The notes: generated from the letters alone by a model not told the origin. DNA of 64,000 nucleotides from Enterobacter sp. 10-1 (GCA_002270295.1 NISF01000003.1:434001-498000); one strand, 5' to 3'. Shown: positions 48,480 through 58,589, counted from the first letter of the stretch. Translations and numbers: made by a program.

Positions 48480-50645
48480 ATGTCATCGGGAAATAAAAAA
48501 ACCAATACAAAAGAAGCAGATGAAATAGATTTAGGCCGAATCATCGGTGAGTTAATTGATCATCGTAAGCTTATTATTTCAATAACTGCTTTATTTACTT
48601 TATTAGCATTAATCTATGCTATTTTTTCAACCCCAATATATCAAGCTGACGCATTGGTCCAAGTAGAGCAGAAACAGGCTAATGCGATATTAAGTAATTT
48701 GAGCCAGATGCTTCCTGATAGTCAACCACAATCCGCTCCGGAGATTGCATTGCTGCAATCCCGTATGATTTTAGGTAAAACTGTGGATGACTTAAATTTA
48801 CAAATTCGAGTGCAAGAGGATTATTTTCCGCTATTTGGTAGAGGTTGGGCGAGAATCTCTGGGAAAAAAGAGTCAGAAATTAAAGTTTCAAGTCTCTATA
48901 TACCGAAAAAGGATGGTGATATTCCTGAAGTTAACTTGATTGTTGAGGATGAAAAGCATTATATAATTAAAACTGATGACTTCAAGTTTAAGGGTACTGT
49001 GGGAGATTTAGTCGAGGAAAAAGGCATAACGATCAAAGTTGACAGTATATCTGCACAACCCGGAACATCTTTTACTGTCTCATATGTTACTAAGTTAAAA
49101 GCAATTTCAGATATTCAAGATCAATTAACAGTTGCTGATCAGGGAAAAGACACTGGAATATTAATATTGTCTTTAATAGGAGATAACCCGAAATTAATCG
49201 AAAGCATAATTGATAGCATCAGTAGTAATTATTTGGCTCAAAACATATCTAGACAAGCGGCGCAGGATGAAAAAAGTTTAGAATTTCTGAGCGTACAATT
49301 ACCTAAAGTTCGAAATGATTTAGATAATGCAGAAGATAAATTAAATCTCTACAGACGTCAAAACGATTCAGTTGATTTATCTCTTGAGGCTAAATCAGTA
49401 TTAGATCAAATTGTGAATGTCGATAATCAGCTAAATGAATTGACGTTTAGAGAGTCGGAAATATCACAACTTTATACAAAAGAGCACCCAACTTATAAAG
49501 CCTTAATGGAGAAAAGGAAAACATTACAAGATGAAAAAGGGAAACTAAATAAGCGTGTGGCTGCTATGCCAGAGACGCAACAGGAAATACTCCGCTTAAG
49601 CCGCGATGTTGAGTCCGGGCGAGCTGTATATATGCAATTGCTTAATAGACAGCAAGAATTAAATATTGCTAAATCCAGTGCCATTGGAAATGTTAGGATT
49701 ATTGACAATGCTGTTACTCAGCCAAAACCAATTAAACCTAAAAAAGCCATTATTGTGCTTCTTGGAATTATAGGCGGTGGGGTTGTTTCAATTGGCTTAG
49801 TCTTTTTACAAATTTTCCTAAGAAGAGGAATTGAGTCGCCGGAACAGCTAGAAGAAATAGGGATTAATGTATATGCGAGTATTCCTGTGGCAGAGGCATT
49901 CTCTAAACAAGCTATACAAAGTATCAGGGTTAAAAAGAAAGCTAGTAATGAGTATTCTGCTGGATTTTTAGCTGTAGAGAACCCTGCAGACTTGGCAATA
50001 GAGGCTATAAGGGGATTGAGAACAAGCCTTCATTTCGCTATGTTAGAATCTCGAAACAATATCCTTATGATATCTGGAGCTAGTCCGAACGCCGGTAAGA
50101 CATTCGTAAGTACAAACTTAGCAGCTGTAATCGCGCAAACGGGTAAGAAAGTACTATTCATCGATGCTGACTTACGGAAAGGGTATACGCATAAATTATT
50201 TAATGTATCTAATGAAAATGGTTTGTCGGGAATACTTTCTGGCACAGTATCTGCCGATAAGGCTGTTAAAAAACTAAAAGAACCTGGGTTTGATTTTATA
50301 TCTCGAGGTATAGTACCACCAAATCCAGCAGAGTTATTAATGAACTCGAGATTTAATGAGCTTTTAGAGTGGGCAAATAATAATTATGACTTAATTATTA
50401 TTGATACGCCTCCTATACTTGCAGTTACCGATGCAGCAATAATTGGTAATTACGCAGGAACAACAATGTTAATTGCGAGATTTGAATTAAACACTGCGAA
50501 AGAAATTGAAGTAAGTTATAAACGTTTTGAACAAAGCGGCGTCAAAGTTAAAGGATGTATTTTAAATGGAGTAGTAAAAAAAGCTAGCAGTTACTATAGT
50601 TACGGATACAATCATTACGGTTATAGCTACACAGATAAAAATTAA
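48480..50645 (+). CDS. wzc: Tyrosine autokinase Wzc
   Basis: Inner-membrane co-polymerase and BY-kinase that controls chain length and export with Wza. It has 721 residues. Wzz domain with two membrane segments (about 35-53 and 424-444) flanking a long periplasmic coiled coil. Cytoplasmic kinase with Walker A GASPNAGKT (Lys540), Walker A' VLFIDADLRKG and Walker B LIIIDTPP. The C-terminal tail has seven tyrosines among residues 705-717, the autophosphorylation cluster. The wza-wzb-wzc trio is intact. A hairpin follows, separating it from the serotype-specific genes. Confidence 0.96.
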   Translation: MSSGNKKTNTKEADEIDLGRIIGELIDHRKLIISITALFTLLALIYAIFSTPIYQADALVQVEQKQANAILSNLSQMLPDSQPQSAPEIALLQSRMILGKTVDDLNLQIRVQEDYFPLFGRGWARISGKKESEIKVSSLYIPKKDGDIPEVNLIVEDEKHYIIKTDDFKFKGTVGDLVEEKGITIKVDSISAQPGTSFTVSYVTKLKAISDIQDQLTVADQGKDTGILILSLIGDNPKLIESIIDSISSNYLAQNISRQAAQDEKSLEFLSVQLPKVRNDLDNAEDKLNLYRRQNDSVDLSLEAKSVLDQIVNVDNQLNELTFRESEISQLYTKEHPTYKALMEKRKTLQDEKGKLNKRVAAMPETQQEILRLSRDVESGRAVYMQLLNRQQELNIAKSSAIGNVRIIDNAVTQPKPIKPKKAIIVLLGIIGGGVVSIGLVFLQIFLRRGIESPEQLEEIGINVYASIPVAEAFSKQAIQSIRVKKKASNEYSAGFLAVENPADLAIEAIRGLRTSLHFAMLESRNNILMISGASPNAGKTFVSTNLAAVIAQTGKKVLFIDADLRKGYTHKLFNVSNENGLSGILSGTVSADKAVKKLKEPGFDFISRGIVPPNPAELLMNSRFNELLEWANNNYDLIIIDTPPILAVTDAAIIGNYAGTTMLIARFELNTAKEIEVSYKRFEQSGVKVKGCILNGVVKKASSYYSYGYNHYGYSYTDKN

Positions 50646-50654
50646 TTAGAGTTG

Positions 50655-50684
50655 GGCATATCAAGTTCAATGATATGCCTTTCC
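50655..50684 (+). terminator. Terminator-like hairpin between wzc and wzx
   Basis: Perfect 9-base arms GGCATATCA (50655-50663) and TGATATGCC (50671-50679) with a 7-base loop are followed by TTTCC and, 10 bases on, TTTTT. It lies 9 bp after the wzc stop. Probably an attenuator that lowers expression of downstream genes. Confidence 0.5.
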
Positions 50685-50746
50685 TGACATTTTTCCGTTA
50701 GGTCAAAATTAAATAGATGTTATGACTATTAACCGTGGAAATAAAG

Positions 50747-52270
50747 ATGAGTGGTAAAAAAGTCGCTAAAAATGCTTTCATGCTATATATACGCATGAGC
50801 ATAATGCTGCTAGTTAATTTATATATGTCGAGAGTTGTATTAAATACATTGGGTGTTACAGATTTTGGCATATATAATGTGACTGGCGGTGTTGTATTGA
50901 TGTTTTCTTTTATCAGCAATACAATGGCTAGTGCATCGCAAAGATTTTTTTCATTTGAAATAGGTAAGGGTAATGGTGAGAAACTAAAAGATTTATTCTC
51001 TGCAACATTCATTATATATATCGCTTTTGCAATCGTCATCTTTATTCTTGCAGAAACAATTGGATATTGGTTTGTCAGTAATCATTTAAATATACCTAAA
51101 GAAAGATATGATGCTGCGAAATTCGTATATCATGCATCTATTTTTACATTTATATTTACTATTATTAGGGTGCCATATATATCTTTTATTATTGCAAAAG
51201 AAAGAATGAGTTTTTTTGCTTGGAGTAGTATCGTCGAGGCGTTGCTTAAACTTTGTTTAGCTTTTACTATTGTATATATTTCATTTGATAAATTGGAGTT
51301 ATATGCATTGTTAATGCTATCTGTTGCTATCATAATAACATTCGCATACTATATTTTTTGTAAGTTTGCATTTATAGAAACAAAGTTAATCTTTGTAAAA
51401 GAGAAAAAACTATATTCTGAGTTAACAAGTTATGCTGGGTGGAATTCCTTTACATCTATTGCGAATATCATGGTTGACCAGGGAATAAACATCACTTTAA
51501 ATATATTCTTCGGTCCTGTAGTTAACGCGGCAAGAAGCATTTCATATCAAATAAAAGCACAAGTAACAACATTCGTCGGAAATGTGCAGATGGCTGCAAA
51601 CCCTCACATTATTAAATTATATGCGGAGGGGAAGTATAAAGAAATGGAGCATATTGTATTATTGAGTTCTCGTGTTACATACTATTTTATGTTTGCGGTT
51701 GCACTTCCATTTTTGCTCGAGACAAAAATTATATTAAAATGGTGGTTAATTGATATCCCTTCTCATACCGTATTGTTTTGTCAGTTAGTAATTATCAATG
51801 TTTTAATTGAAACAATTTCAGGTACAGTTACTTCAGCAATTCAAGCCACTGGAAAAATAAGAAAATACCAAACTATAGTTGGTTGCGTTTTGCTAACATC
51901 TGTACCACTTGCATACATGCTGTTAAGTTTTGGCTTATCACCTGAAGTTACAGTTATTCTTACTTGTATACTGTCATTAATATGCGTTGTTATCAGATTA
52001 TTGATTTATAAAGAATTGTTAAAAACAAAAATATCTACATATGTCAAAAAAGTAATTTTTAGTTGTTTGAGTGTATCTATAATTGCCTCAATTATTCCAA
52101 TATTAGTAAAACAGTATTGGCTTGATAGTCAGGAAGTTATCTCTTTTCTAATTGTTTGCATACTTTGTTTTATATGTACGATAACAACTATTAGCATAAT
52201 TGGTATAACAAACGAAGAGAGAGCTTTTTTACTTAATAAATTGTCGAAAATCGTTAAAAAAAAAGGTTAA
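50747..52270 (+). CDS. wzx: Wzx-type repeat-unit flippase
   Basis: Moves undecaprenyl-diphosphate-linked repeat units across the inner membrane. It has 507 residues and about 12-14 hydrophobic segments. It belongs to the MOP superfamily polysaccharide-transporter group: MLLVNLYMSRVVLNTLGVTDFGIYNVTGGVV is the typical first pair of helices, and WNSFTSIANIMVDQGINITLNIFFGPVVNAAR resembles TM7. The ATG at 50747 has GGA at 8 bases; a GTG at 50735 would add four residues. First serotype-specific gene. Very low GC. Confidence 0.88.
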   Translation: MSGKKVAKNAFMLYIRMSIMLLVNLYMSRVVLNTLGVTDFGIYNVTGGVVLMFSFISNTMASASQRFFSFEIGKGNGEKLKDLFSATFIIYIAFAIVIFILAETIGYWFVSNHLNIPKERYDAAKFVYHASIFTFIFTIIRVPYISFIIAKERMSFFAWSSIVEALLKLCLAFTIVYISFDKLELYALLMLSVAIIITFAYYIFCKFAFIETKLIFVKEKKLYSELTSYAGWNSFTSIANIMVDQGINITLNIFFGPVVNAARSISYQIKAQVTTFVGNVQMAANPHIIKLYAEGKYKEMEHIVLLSSRVTYYFMFAVALPFLLETKIILKWWLIDIPSHTVLFCQLVIINVLIETISGTVTSAIQATGKIRKYQTIVGCVLLTSVPLAYMLLSFGLSPEVTVILTCILSLICVVIRLLIYKELLKTKISTYVKKVIFSCLSVSIIASIIPILVKQYWLDSQEVISFLIVCILCFICTITTISIIGITNEERAFLLNKLSKIVKKKG

Positions 52271-52273
52271 AAA

Positions 52274-53146
52274 ATGAAAGAAGTTAAAGTACATTGGTGT
52301 AATATTGAAAACTTTGGTGATGCACTTAATCCTTATTTGATTTCAAAATTATCAGGGTTACCTGTTAGATATAGAAATTACAAAACGCCATCATATTATA
52401 AAGAATTAAGGTCACTGACAAAATGCCTATTAACTTTCAAAAAATACGATTTTAATAGAATGTTACCTTATAACAGTCGTGAGAGTGTTGTATTAGGGAT
52501 CGGTTCATTACTAGATCGTTCACGAAGTAACTTTTCTGTATGGGGAAGTGGCTACATGAATAATTTTGAAAGAGCCGAAGGTGGCACATTGCATGCAGTG
52601 AGAGGACGATTTTCGGCAGAAAAGCTTCAAAAAGAAGGTTTTCCATATTGTTCTGTTTGGGGAGATCCTGGCTTACTTTTGCCTAGAGTGTATTGTCCGA
52701 AGAGGAAAATACAATTTAAGGTAGGTATAATACCGCATCTTAAAGACTATGATTATTTTAAAAATAAATATGAAAATGACAACCATATTAAAGTTATCAA
52801 CTTGAAAACAAAAGATATTGAATTTGTTGTTGATGAAATAATTTCTTGCGAATATATACTTTCAACTTCTCTACACGGAGTTATCGTTGCGCACGCATAT
52901 GATATACCAACATTATGGATTAAACACAATGACATTAATACTGATGGTATAAAATTCTATGATTATTTTGATTCTGTAGGAATTAAGCCTTATGATGGTT
53001 TTGAGAACTATGAATCTTTAATAAATGATTATGAATCGGCATTTGAAAAATATGCGAGTATCAGTAAGATCATGACAGATCTTATAAAAATGCAAGATAA
53101 TTTATTGTCGATTGCTCCGTTTCCAGTGCTCGATAAATTTAAATAA
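52274..53146 (+). CDS. Polysaccharide pyruvyltransferase family protein
   Basis: Likely transfers pyruvate from phosphoenolpyruvate to a sugar of the capsule repeat, forming a ketal. It has 290 residues. Family markers: N-terminal NIENFGDALNPYLISKLSG, central GSLLDRS and WGSGYM, SVWGDPGLLLP, and the C-terminal STSLHGVIVAHAYDIP, which aligns with the (S/T)SLHG nucleotide-phosphate motif of the pyruvyltransferase/GT-B fold. It follows wzx by three bases, so it is co-transcribed. Acceptor sugar cannot be read. Confidence 0.8.
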   Translation: MKEVKVHWCNIENFGDALNPYLISKLSGLPVRYRNYKTPSYYKELRSLTKCLLTFKKYDFNRMLPYNSRESVVLGIGSLLDRSRSNFSVWGSGYMNNFERAEGGTLHAVRGRFSAEKLQKEGFPYCSVWGDPGLLLPRVYCPKRKIQFKVGIIPHLKDYDYFKNKYENDNHIKVINLKTKDIEFVVDEIISCEYILSTSLHGVIVAHAYDIPTLWIKHNDINTDGIKFYDYFDSVGIKPYDGFENYESLINDYESAFEKYASISKIMTDLIKMQDNLLSIAPFPVLDKFK

Positions 53147-53164
53147 TACTTATAGGTTATAGGC

Positions 53165-54121
53165 ATGGTGATTTTTAGAATTATTCGAAAAATAATAGTC
53201 TATGCAACTGGACGAAAAGAAGGAACGAAATTATATGACGGCTATGTTCAAATAAAAGGGCAAGAGGCCAATGATTATATTTCTAAAATAATTGAAAGTA
53301 AAAAAGCAGCTATGATCTCAAAATTTGGTACTATAGAATTAAATGTATTAGTATCACATTTATGCAACAAGCAAGAGTCGTATAATTTAAAAGATTATCT
53401 TGATTACTTTCGAGGTGAAAAGCCAACTCTTTGGTGGAAAATAAAACTTGATTCATTATGCAGTAATGCCGGTTTCTTTCCTAATGATTCTTCATTGTTG
53501 GAGCGATTTTATCAAGTTTATCACCAAGGAATTAAAAATATCGATGTGTTAGGTAGTTATATTTATAATGAGAAGTATTTCTCCGAGGAATTAATAAACG
53601 CAGTTAAAGTTGATTTGGATGGTTACTACGCGCCTTTTTTATATAACCAGCCATGGACTAAAAATTTAGAAGGTCGTAAAGTTTTAGTAATCCATCCGTT
53701 CATTGATGAAATAAAAAGTCAATATGCTAATCGCGAACTTATCTGGGCGGACCCCGATGTGTTGCCTAACTTCGAATTACTGACATACAAGCCCATCGTT
53801 TCTATGTTAGATAATAAAACTGAATTTAAGACATGGTTCGAAGCGTTAGATAAAATGCAAAATGACATTAAGCGAATTGATTTCGATGTGGCAATAATAG
53901 GTTGTGGAGCCTACGGTTTACCTTTAGCATCATTTATTAAAAATTTAGGTAAACAATCTGTTCATCTTGCTGGATGGACTCAAGTTCTATTCGGAATAAA
54001 AGGAAAACGTTGGGATGATTTGCCTCAAATTAGTAAGTTTTATAATGAGTATTGGGTGCGTCCAGGACAGAATGCCAAGATTGATGGATTTTCAAAAGTT
54101 GAAAATGGATGCTATTGGTGA
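53165..54121 (+). CDS. Unassigned capsule-locus protein, possibly a glycosyltransferase
   Basis: A 318-residue protein without a signal peptide. I do not recognise it with certainty. Notable segments: MISKFGTIELNVLVSHL (residues about 49-65), PTLWWKIKLDSLCSNAGFFPND, EGRKVLVIHPFIDEIKSQY and, near the C-terminus, FDVAIIGCGAYGLPLASFIKNLGKQSVHLAGWTQVLFGIKGKRW. The SKFG-x-E opening and the late IIGCGAYG-type strand recall GT-D-fold glycosyltransferases (DUF1792 type), but I cannot verify the link. It lies 18 bp after the pyruvyltransferase gene and just before wzy, within one operon. A role in repeat-unit assembly or modification is inferred from place only. Confidence 0.55.
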   Translation: MVIFRIIRKIIVYATGRKEGTKLYDGYVQIKGQEANDYISKIIESKKAAMISKFGTIELNVLVSHLCNKQESYNLKDYLDYFRGEKPTLWWKIKLDSLCSNAGFFPNDSSLLERFYQVYHQGIKNIDVLGSYIYNEKYFSEELINAVKVDLDGYYAPFLYNQPWTKNLEGRKVLVIHPFIDEIKSQYANRELIWADPDVLPNFELLTYKPIVSMLDNKTEFKTWFEALDKMQNDIKRIDFDVAIIGCGAYGLPLASFIKNLGKQSVHLAGWTQVLFGIKGKRWDDLPQISKFYNEYWVRPGQNAKIDGFSKVENGCYW

Positions 54122-54177
54122 CCTCTATATTTTTATATCATAATAATAAATAATAATATTACTTAAAGAGATTTGTA

Positions 54178-55398
54178 ATGAAAATAAATAAAAATAATAT
54201 CGGGATTTATATGTTATATATATATCCTGTGATTTTTTATCAATTCTATCATTATATTAGCATTAATGTTACTATTGCAAAATTGTTATTTTTTGCAATG
54301 ATTTCGGGATTGATCATTTATTTGCTTCCAAGTCTCTTTAAAATAAAGAGAAAATCAAAATATGAAGTGCCGTTTCGTCTTTTGCTTTTGACCATTATTT
54401 TTTCGATGTTCAGTTCCTTATTATTTTGGGGGCAAGATATAATATTATCTTTTAGGGCGACAGCGCCATACTTAGGATTAATATATTTTTTCCTTTTAAT
54501 GAAAGTAAAACCAGAAAAAGAACAATTAGAGAGAATTGCTTTCCTTTTTTGCTTTGTGTATATTATTTTATGGTGCTACGGTATGCTCAAAGCACCACAA
54601 GTTATTTTTAGTTCTGATCCTGATGCGGGTATTGACGATAGCCGAGGTATATTCAGACTATCATTAGAAGGTAAGGGTTTTTTAGTCCTCGGATTTTTTA
54701 TTGCTGTAAATAAATATGTTTATGAAAGAAATGCGAAATGGATGATGTGTTTTGTATTCTTATTTACCATAATCATATTACAAGTTGCACGCCAAATGAT
54801 CCTATTTAGTTTTTTAATCTCTGTAGTATTTCTATTAAGAAAAACAAAATGGCTTTGGATTATTGTGGCGTTAACTACTCTTGTCATTATTGTAAATGGC
54901 ATTAACATCAACATTAACGATGATAGTTTAATAAGTAGATTGATTTACATCAGTACTAAACAGTTACAAGATCATAATACTGGTGATGAGAATGTTAGGC
55001 TTTTAGAATATCAATATTTTTTAACCTCTTACTCGAAAAATTTATTTACTGATATTTTTGGTAATGGGGTACCGCATGTAGAATCATTGTATGGTCATAA
55101 AGAAGTGAATATTAAGGAACTGTTCGCCTATTTTCTGAGTGATGTTGGATATGCAGAAGTTTTCATTCGATTTGGATTTATTGGATTATTTTTATATATA
55201 CTAATGTTTTTCCGAGCTGCTAAACAATCTGTTTCTGCCGATGTTGTTTATGCAAAAATGTTTATAATTTATATTGCATGCGTATCTGTAACATCATCTT
55301 GGATATTTAAAGACATTATACCAATTTGTATTTCTTTTTATCTTTTAGAAATGGACTCTCTTAACAGAGTTAACAAGCTTAAATACCAACATTCTTAG
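54178..55398 (+). CDS. wzy: Wzy-type capsule polymerase
   Basis: Joins repeat units in the periplasm. It has 406 residues and about ten hydrophobic segments. There is a larger periplasmic loop with YISTKQLQDHNTGDENVRLLEYQYFLTSY...IFGNGVPH, the pattern of O-antigen ligase/polymerase proteins with Arg and a GNG motif, and a second loop with DDSRGIFRLSLEGKGF. Wzy proteins share little sequence, so the call rests on topology and on the lack of another candidate in the locus. Confidence 0.8.
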   Translation: MKINKNNIGIYMLYIYPVIFYQFYHYISINVTIAKLLFFAMISGLIIYLLPSLFKIKRKSKYEVPFRLLLLTIIFSMFSSLLFWGQDIILSFRATAPYLGLIYFFLLMKVKPEKEQLERIAFLFCFVYIILWCYGMLKAPQVIFSSDPDAGIDDSRGIFRLSLEGKGFLVLGFFIAVNKYVYERNAKWMMCFVFLFTIIILQVARQMILFSFLISVVFLLRKTKWLWIIVALTTLVIIVNGINININDDSLISRLIYISTKQLQDHNTGDENVRLLEYQYFLTSYSKNLFTDIFGNGVPHVESLYGHKEVNIKELFAYFLSDVGYAEVFIRFGFIGLFLYILMFFRAAKQSVSADVVYAKMFIIYIACVSVTSSWIFKDIIPICISFYLLEMDSLNRVNKLKYQHS

Positions 55399-55424
55399 GT
55401 TTTTAATCAATAGTGGAAAATAGA

Positions 55425-56390
55425 ATGAAAGATATTAAATTTTCGATCGGCATACCTGCTTACAAGGCTAAATTTTTATATGATTGTATATTAAGTATAA
55501 TTAATCAGACATATACAAATTTCGAGTTGATCATTGTTAATGATGCATCCCCAGAAGATTTGAATAGTATAGTACAAAAATTTAATGACGACCGTATAAT
55601 CTATTCTAAAAATGAAAAGAATTATGGTGCCGAAGAAGTTATCGGCAATTGGAATAAGTGTTTATCGTTTGCAACGGGCGAATATTTTTTGCTAATGGGT
55701 GATGACGATACCTTGGATAAGCATTATTTAGAGGAGTTTTATAATGCGATCTTAGAGTATCCGCAGTTTAACGTATATCACTGCAGATCGAATATTATTG
55801 ATGAACACTCTGTTATCACGTCATTAACTCAAAGTTGGCCTCAATATGAATCTTTACTAGATAATATGTGGCATAGATTGAATGGTTTTCGTCAGCAATT
55901 TATTTCTGATTTTGTATATAAGCGTGATTTCTTGATTGAAAATGATGGCTTTTTCTATAATAAACTAGCCTGGGCTTCAGATGATATCACTGCATATTTA
56001 GCAATGAAGGATAAAGGTATTATTCATATCAATAAGCCCTTATTAAACTATAGAAGAAGTCCGATAACTATTTCTTCTTCTGGCTCTGTTGAATTAAAGC
56101 TCCAGGCGATTGTATATGAGTATGATTGGTATAGTGATTTTTTATCTCAATGCTGCAATCTTGAAGAACAGGATAAATTGATTAAAGAAATAATAACAAA
56201 AGACTTAGATAAATTGAAACGCAAAAAAAACATACATACCTTGGCGTATAGTGGTTTTTTTAATGGTAAAAAATACTTATATAATCTTTTTTATTGGCTG
56301 TCTAAACTTGAGAAATATAATATATCCTTGAAAGACTATGCCTTTATCAACTTACTTGCTTTAAAAAAAGCGAAAGCCAAGTCTAGGTAA
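55425..56390 (+). CDS. Family-2 glycosyltransferase
   Basis: Cytoplasmic-face inverting GT-A enzyme adding one sugar of the repeat unit. It has 321 residues. N-terminal FSIGIPAYKAKFLYDCILSIINQTYTNFELIIVNDASPED is the classical GT2 nucleotide-binding start, with DDD in LLMGDDDTLDKHYLEEF as the metal-binding triad. A predicted catalytic aspartate lies in WASDDITAYLAM. The ATG at 55425 follows GGA at eight bases. Donor and acceptor unknown. wzy ends 26 bp upstream. Confidence 0.87.
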   Translation: MKDIKFSIGIPAYKAKFLYDCILSIINQTYTNFELIIVNDASPEDLNSIVQKFNDDRIIYSKNEKNYGAEEVIGNWNKCLSFATGEYFLLMGDDDTLDKHYLEEFYNAILEYPQFNVYHCRSNIIDEHSVITSLTQSWPQYESLLDNMWHRLNGFRQQFISDFVYKRDFLIENDGFFYNKLAWASDDITAYLAMKDKGIIHINKPLLNYRRSPITISSSGSVELKLQAIVYEYDWYSDFLSQCCNLEEQDKLIKEIITKDLDKLKRKKNIHTLAYSGFFNGKKYLYNLFYWLSKLEKYNISLKDYAFINLLALKKAKAKSR

Positions 56391-56394
56391 TTGA

Positions 56395-57441
56395 ATGAAT
56401 ATATACTTTTATCCGCCACCTCGGAATGATGAAACAAAAGTTGTGAACAACCCTTATTGTCAAGAGTTTATTAATTCATTAAACGCTGATTTTAATATCA
56501 ACAAGAAGTCAAAATATTCTGTTGATATTTTAGATTTCTTATTTTCAGCATTTAAGAATGATGTTGTGATTTTAAATTGGATTGAGAATGTTGCGATAAA
56601 AAGGTTTGCAATAATTCAATTTATTATTGCTTTGTTCGTTTTTCTTATTCTGAAAATACGGGATGTCAAAATTATATGGGTTATGCATAATATATTCCCA
56701 CATAAAGGGGATAATATTCTTGTTAAGTTAATGTTGCATCTATTATATAATCAAAGCGATATAATTATCACCCATTCTAAGCAGGCTGAGGCTTTTTTAA
56801 GAAGTAATAAAAAAATAAAAGGAAAAATTATTTTTGTACATCATCCTATTAATAAGTCTTTAATAAATAATAAAATTTCACCTCCTCACGATAATAATAG
56901 GGCAAATAAAACATATGATGCAATTATTTGGGGCTCTATAGAACCATACAAAGGAATACTAGAATTTTTGAAGTTCTACAGTTTGAATAAGAAAAAAAAT
57001 ATTGATAAAATACTAATAATTGGTAGGTGCAAAAATGAAAGTTATTTTCAAGAGCTTTTGAGTTGCTGCCCTGAAAATATAGAAATCCAAAACAGGAAAG
57101 TTGATTTTTCGGAGTTGGCTTTGTTGATTGAAGATAGTAAAAGCGTATTGTTTCCCTATAAGTCAGGATCTATATCAAGTTCTGGTGCATTGATGGATAC
57201 CATTGCATTAGGAGGGCATGCCATTGGACCTAAAGTTGGTGCATTTAATGATCTAGAGAAAGAAGGACTATGCAAGACTTTCTCTGAGTACTCTGAAATT
57301 GATAACCTAATAGAAAATATAGAAAGCATAAATGTCGATAAGTTGTCTGATTTCATCAATAATAATACATGGGAAAGCTTTGGGGATTATATTTCTATGA
57401 TGATTAAAAAAATATGTACCCCAAAAAAGGTAATGTCATGA
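56395..57441 (+). CDS. Glycosyltransferase, GT-B fold (GT4-like)
   Basis: A 348-residue probable membrane-associated glycosyltransferase. N-terminal half with a hydrophobic helix (IIQFIIALFVFLILKI) and IIWVMHNIFPHKGDN; C-terminal half with IIWGSIEPYKGILEFL and VLFPYKSGSISSSGALMDTIALGGHAIGPKVGAF, comparable to the donor-binding region of GT4 enzymes, where the E-x7-E motif is degenerate. It starts 4 bp after the GT2 stop, and its own stop overlaps the next gene start (ATGA). Sugar specificity unknown. Confidence 0.75.
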   Translation: MNIYFYPPPRNDETKVVNNPYCQEFINSLNADFNINKKSKYSVDILDFLFSAFKNDVVILNWIENVAIKRFAIIQFIIALFVFLILKIRDVKIIWVMHNIFPHKGDNILVKLMLHLLYNQSDIIITHSKQAEAFLRSNKKIKGKIIFVHHPINKSLINNKISPPHDNNRANKTYDAIIWGSIEPYKGILEFLKFYSLNKKKNIDKILIIGRCKNESYFQELLSCCPENIEIQNRKVDFSELALLIEDSKSVLFPYKSGSISSSGALMDTIALGGHAIGPKVGAFNDLEKEGLCKTFSEYSEIDNLIENIESINVDKLSDFINNNTWESFGDYISMMIKKICTPKKVMS

Positions 57442-58562
57442 AAAAAACAATATTTGTTGATCATACTTCACGTATTGGCGGTGCTCAACTTTCACTGTTT
57501 GATATAGCGATAGAGTTTAAAGAAAATTCCTCTGTTTTACTCTTTGGGGATGGTGAGTTTCACAAAATGCTTAAAGATAAAAATGTGGATGTAAAACTAT
57601 ATGATATAGAAAAAATACTATATCCCTTGAAAAGGAATGTTAGTTTTTTTAAGGTTTGCAAGTCCGCTTTCTTACTGATTTCAAAATTGTTCACAATTAG
57701 AAAATTATTAAAGCAATATGACGTTGTATATACAAACTCTTTTAAATCGTATGTGATATCCTCTTTAAGTTTGATTGGCATAAAAAAGAAAGTTATACTT
57801 CATTTAAGAGATGCACTAACAAAGGATAATTTTTCGGCAATTGTTATTAAAACCGTCATTAACTTTACAAAAATCTTTAATACGAATGTTATTGCTAATT
57901 CCTCTTATACTAAAGATTGTTTTATATCATCTGGTGGAAATAAAAAACAGTGTACTGTTATATTAAATGCAGTTAATGCTGATGACTTCTTGAGTATTAG
58001 CGATATAAATTACAATGAACAATTCTTAAATATATTGTCATTGGGCCGAATATCGCCTTGGAAAGGGCAACATATCGTAATCGAAGCAATTAAAGATCTT
58101 GATTTCGTCAAGTTAAGGATCGTCGGTTCCGCTAATTTCGGAGAAGATGAATATTTCAATTATTTAAAGAAACTAGTTTCAGATTATAACTTGCAATATA
58201 GGGTTGAGTTTTATCCATTTTCATTAGATATTAAAGAACACCTATCATGGTGTAATGTGTTTATACATTCTTCGACTTCTCCAGAGCCTTTTGGACGGGT
58301 AGTTGTTGAAGGTATGCTTGCTGGACGTATTGTCATAGCAACTGATTCTGGTGGCGTTCCTGAAATAATTAACGATGAATCTATCGGTATATTAGTTCCA
58401 CCAGGAGATGCGACTAGCTTAAAACAAGCAATATGCAATATTGATAATAACAGAGAAAAATTTAAAACTGTTGCGACGCAAGGGCGGAAGAAGGCTTTAA
58501 AGGAGTTTTCGTTACCAGTTTTGTTTGCTAATATTTCAAGCTATATCGATAATGTTAAATGA
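57438..58562 (+). CDS. Family-4 glycosyltransferase
   Basis: Retaining GT-B enzyme for a repeat-unit linkage. It has 374 residues. HTSRIGGAQLSLFDIAIEF is the GT4 acceptor-domain loop, ILSLGRISPWKGQHIVIEAI starts the donor domain, and SSTSPEPFGRVVVEGMLAGRIVIATDSGGVPEII carries the E-x7-E motif (EPFGRVVVE). The start at 57438 overlaps the previous stop by four bases, with AAAGG seven bases upstream; an ATG at 57414 lies inside the previous gene and is unlikely. Confidence 0.88.
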   Translation: MKKTIFVDHTSRIGGAQLSLFDIAIEFKENSSVLLFGDGEFHKMLKDKNVDVKLYDIEKILYPLKRNVSFFKVCKSAFLLISKLFTIRKLLKQYDVVYTNSFKSYVISSLSLIGIKKKVILHLRDALTKDNFSAIVIKTVINFTKIFNTNVIANSSYTKDCFISSGGNKKQCTVILNAVNADDFLSISDINYNEQFLNILSLGRISPWKGQHIVIEAIKDLDFVKLRIVGSANFGEDEYFNYLKKLVSDYNLQYRVEFYPFSLDIKEHLSWCNVFIHSSTSPEPFGRVVVEGMLAGRIVIATDSGGVPEIINDESIGILVPPGDATSLKQAICNIDNNREKFKTVATQGRKKALKEFSLPVLFANISSYIDNVK

Positions 58563-58589
58563 TTTTTCCGCCATGCAAATGAGGCTTAT

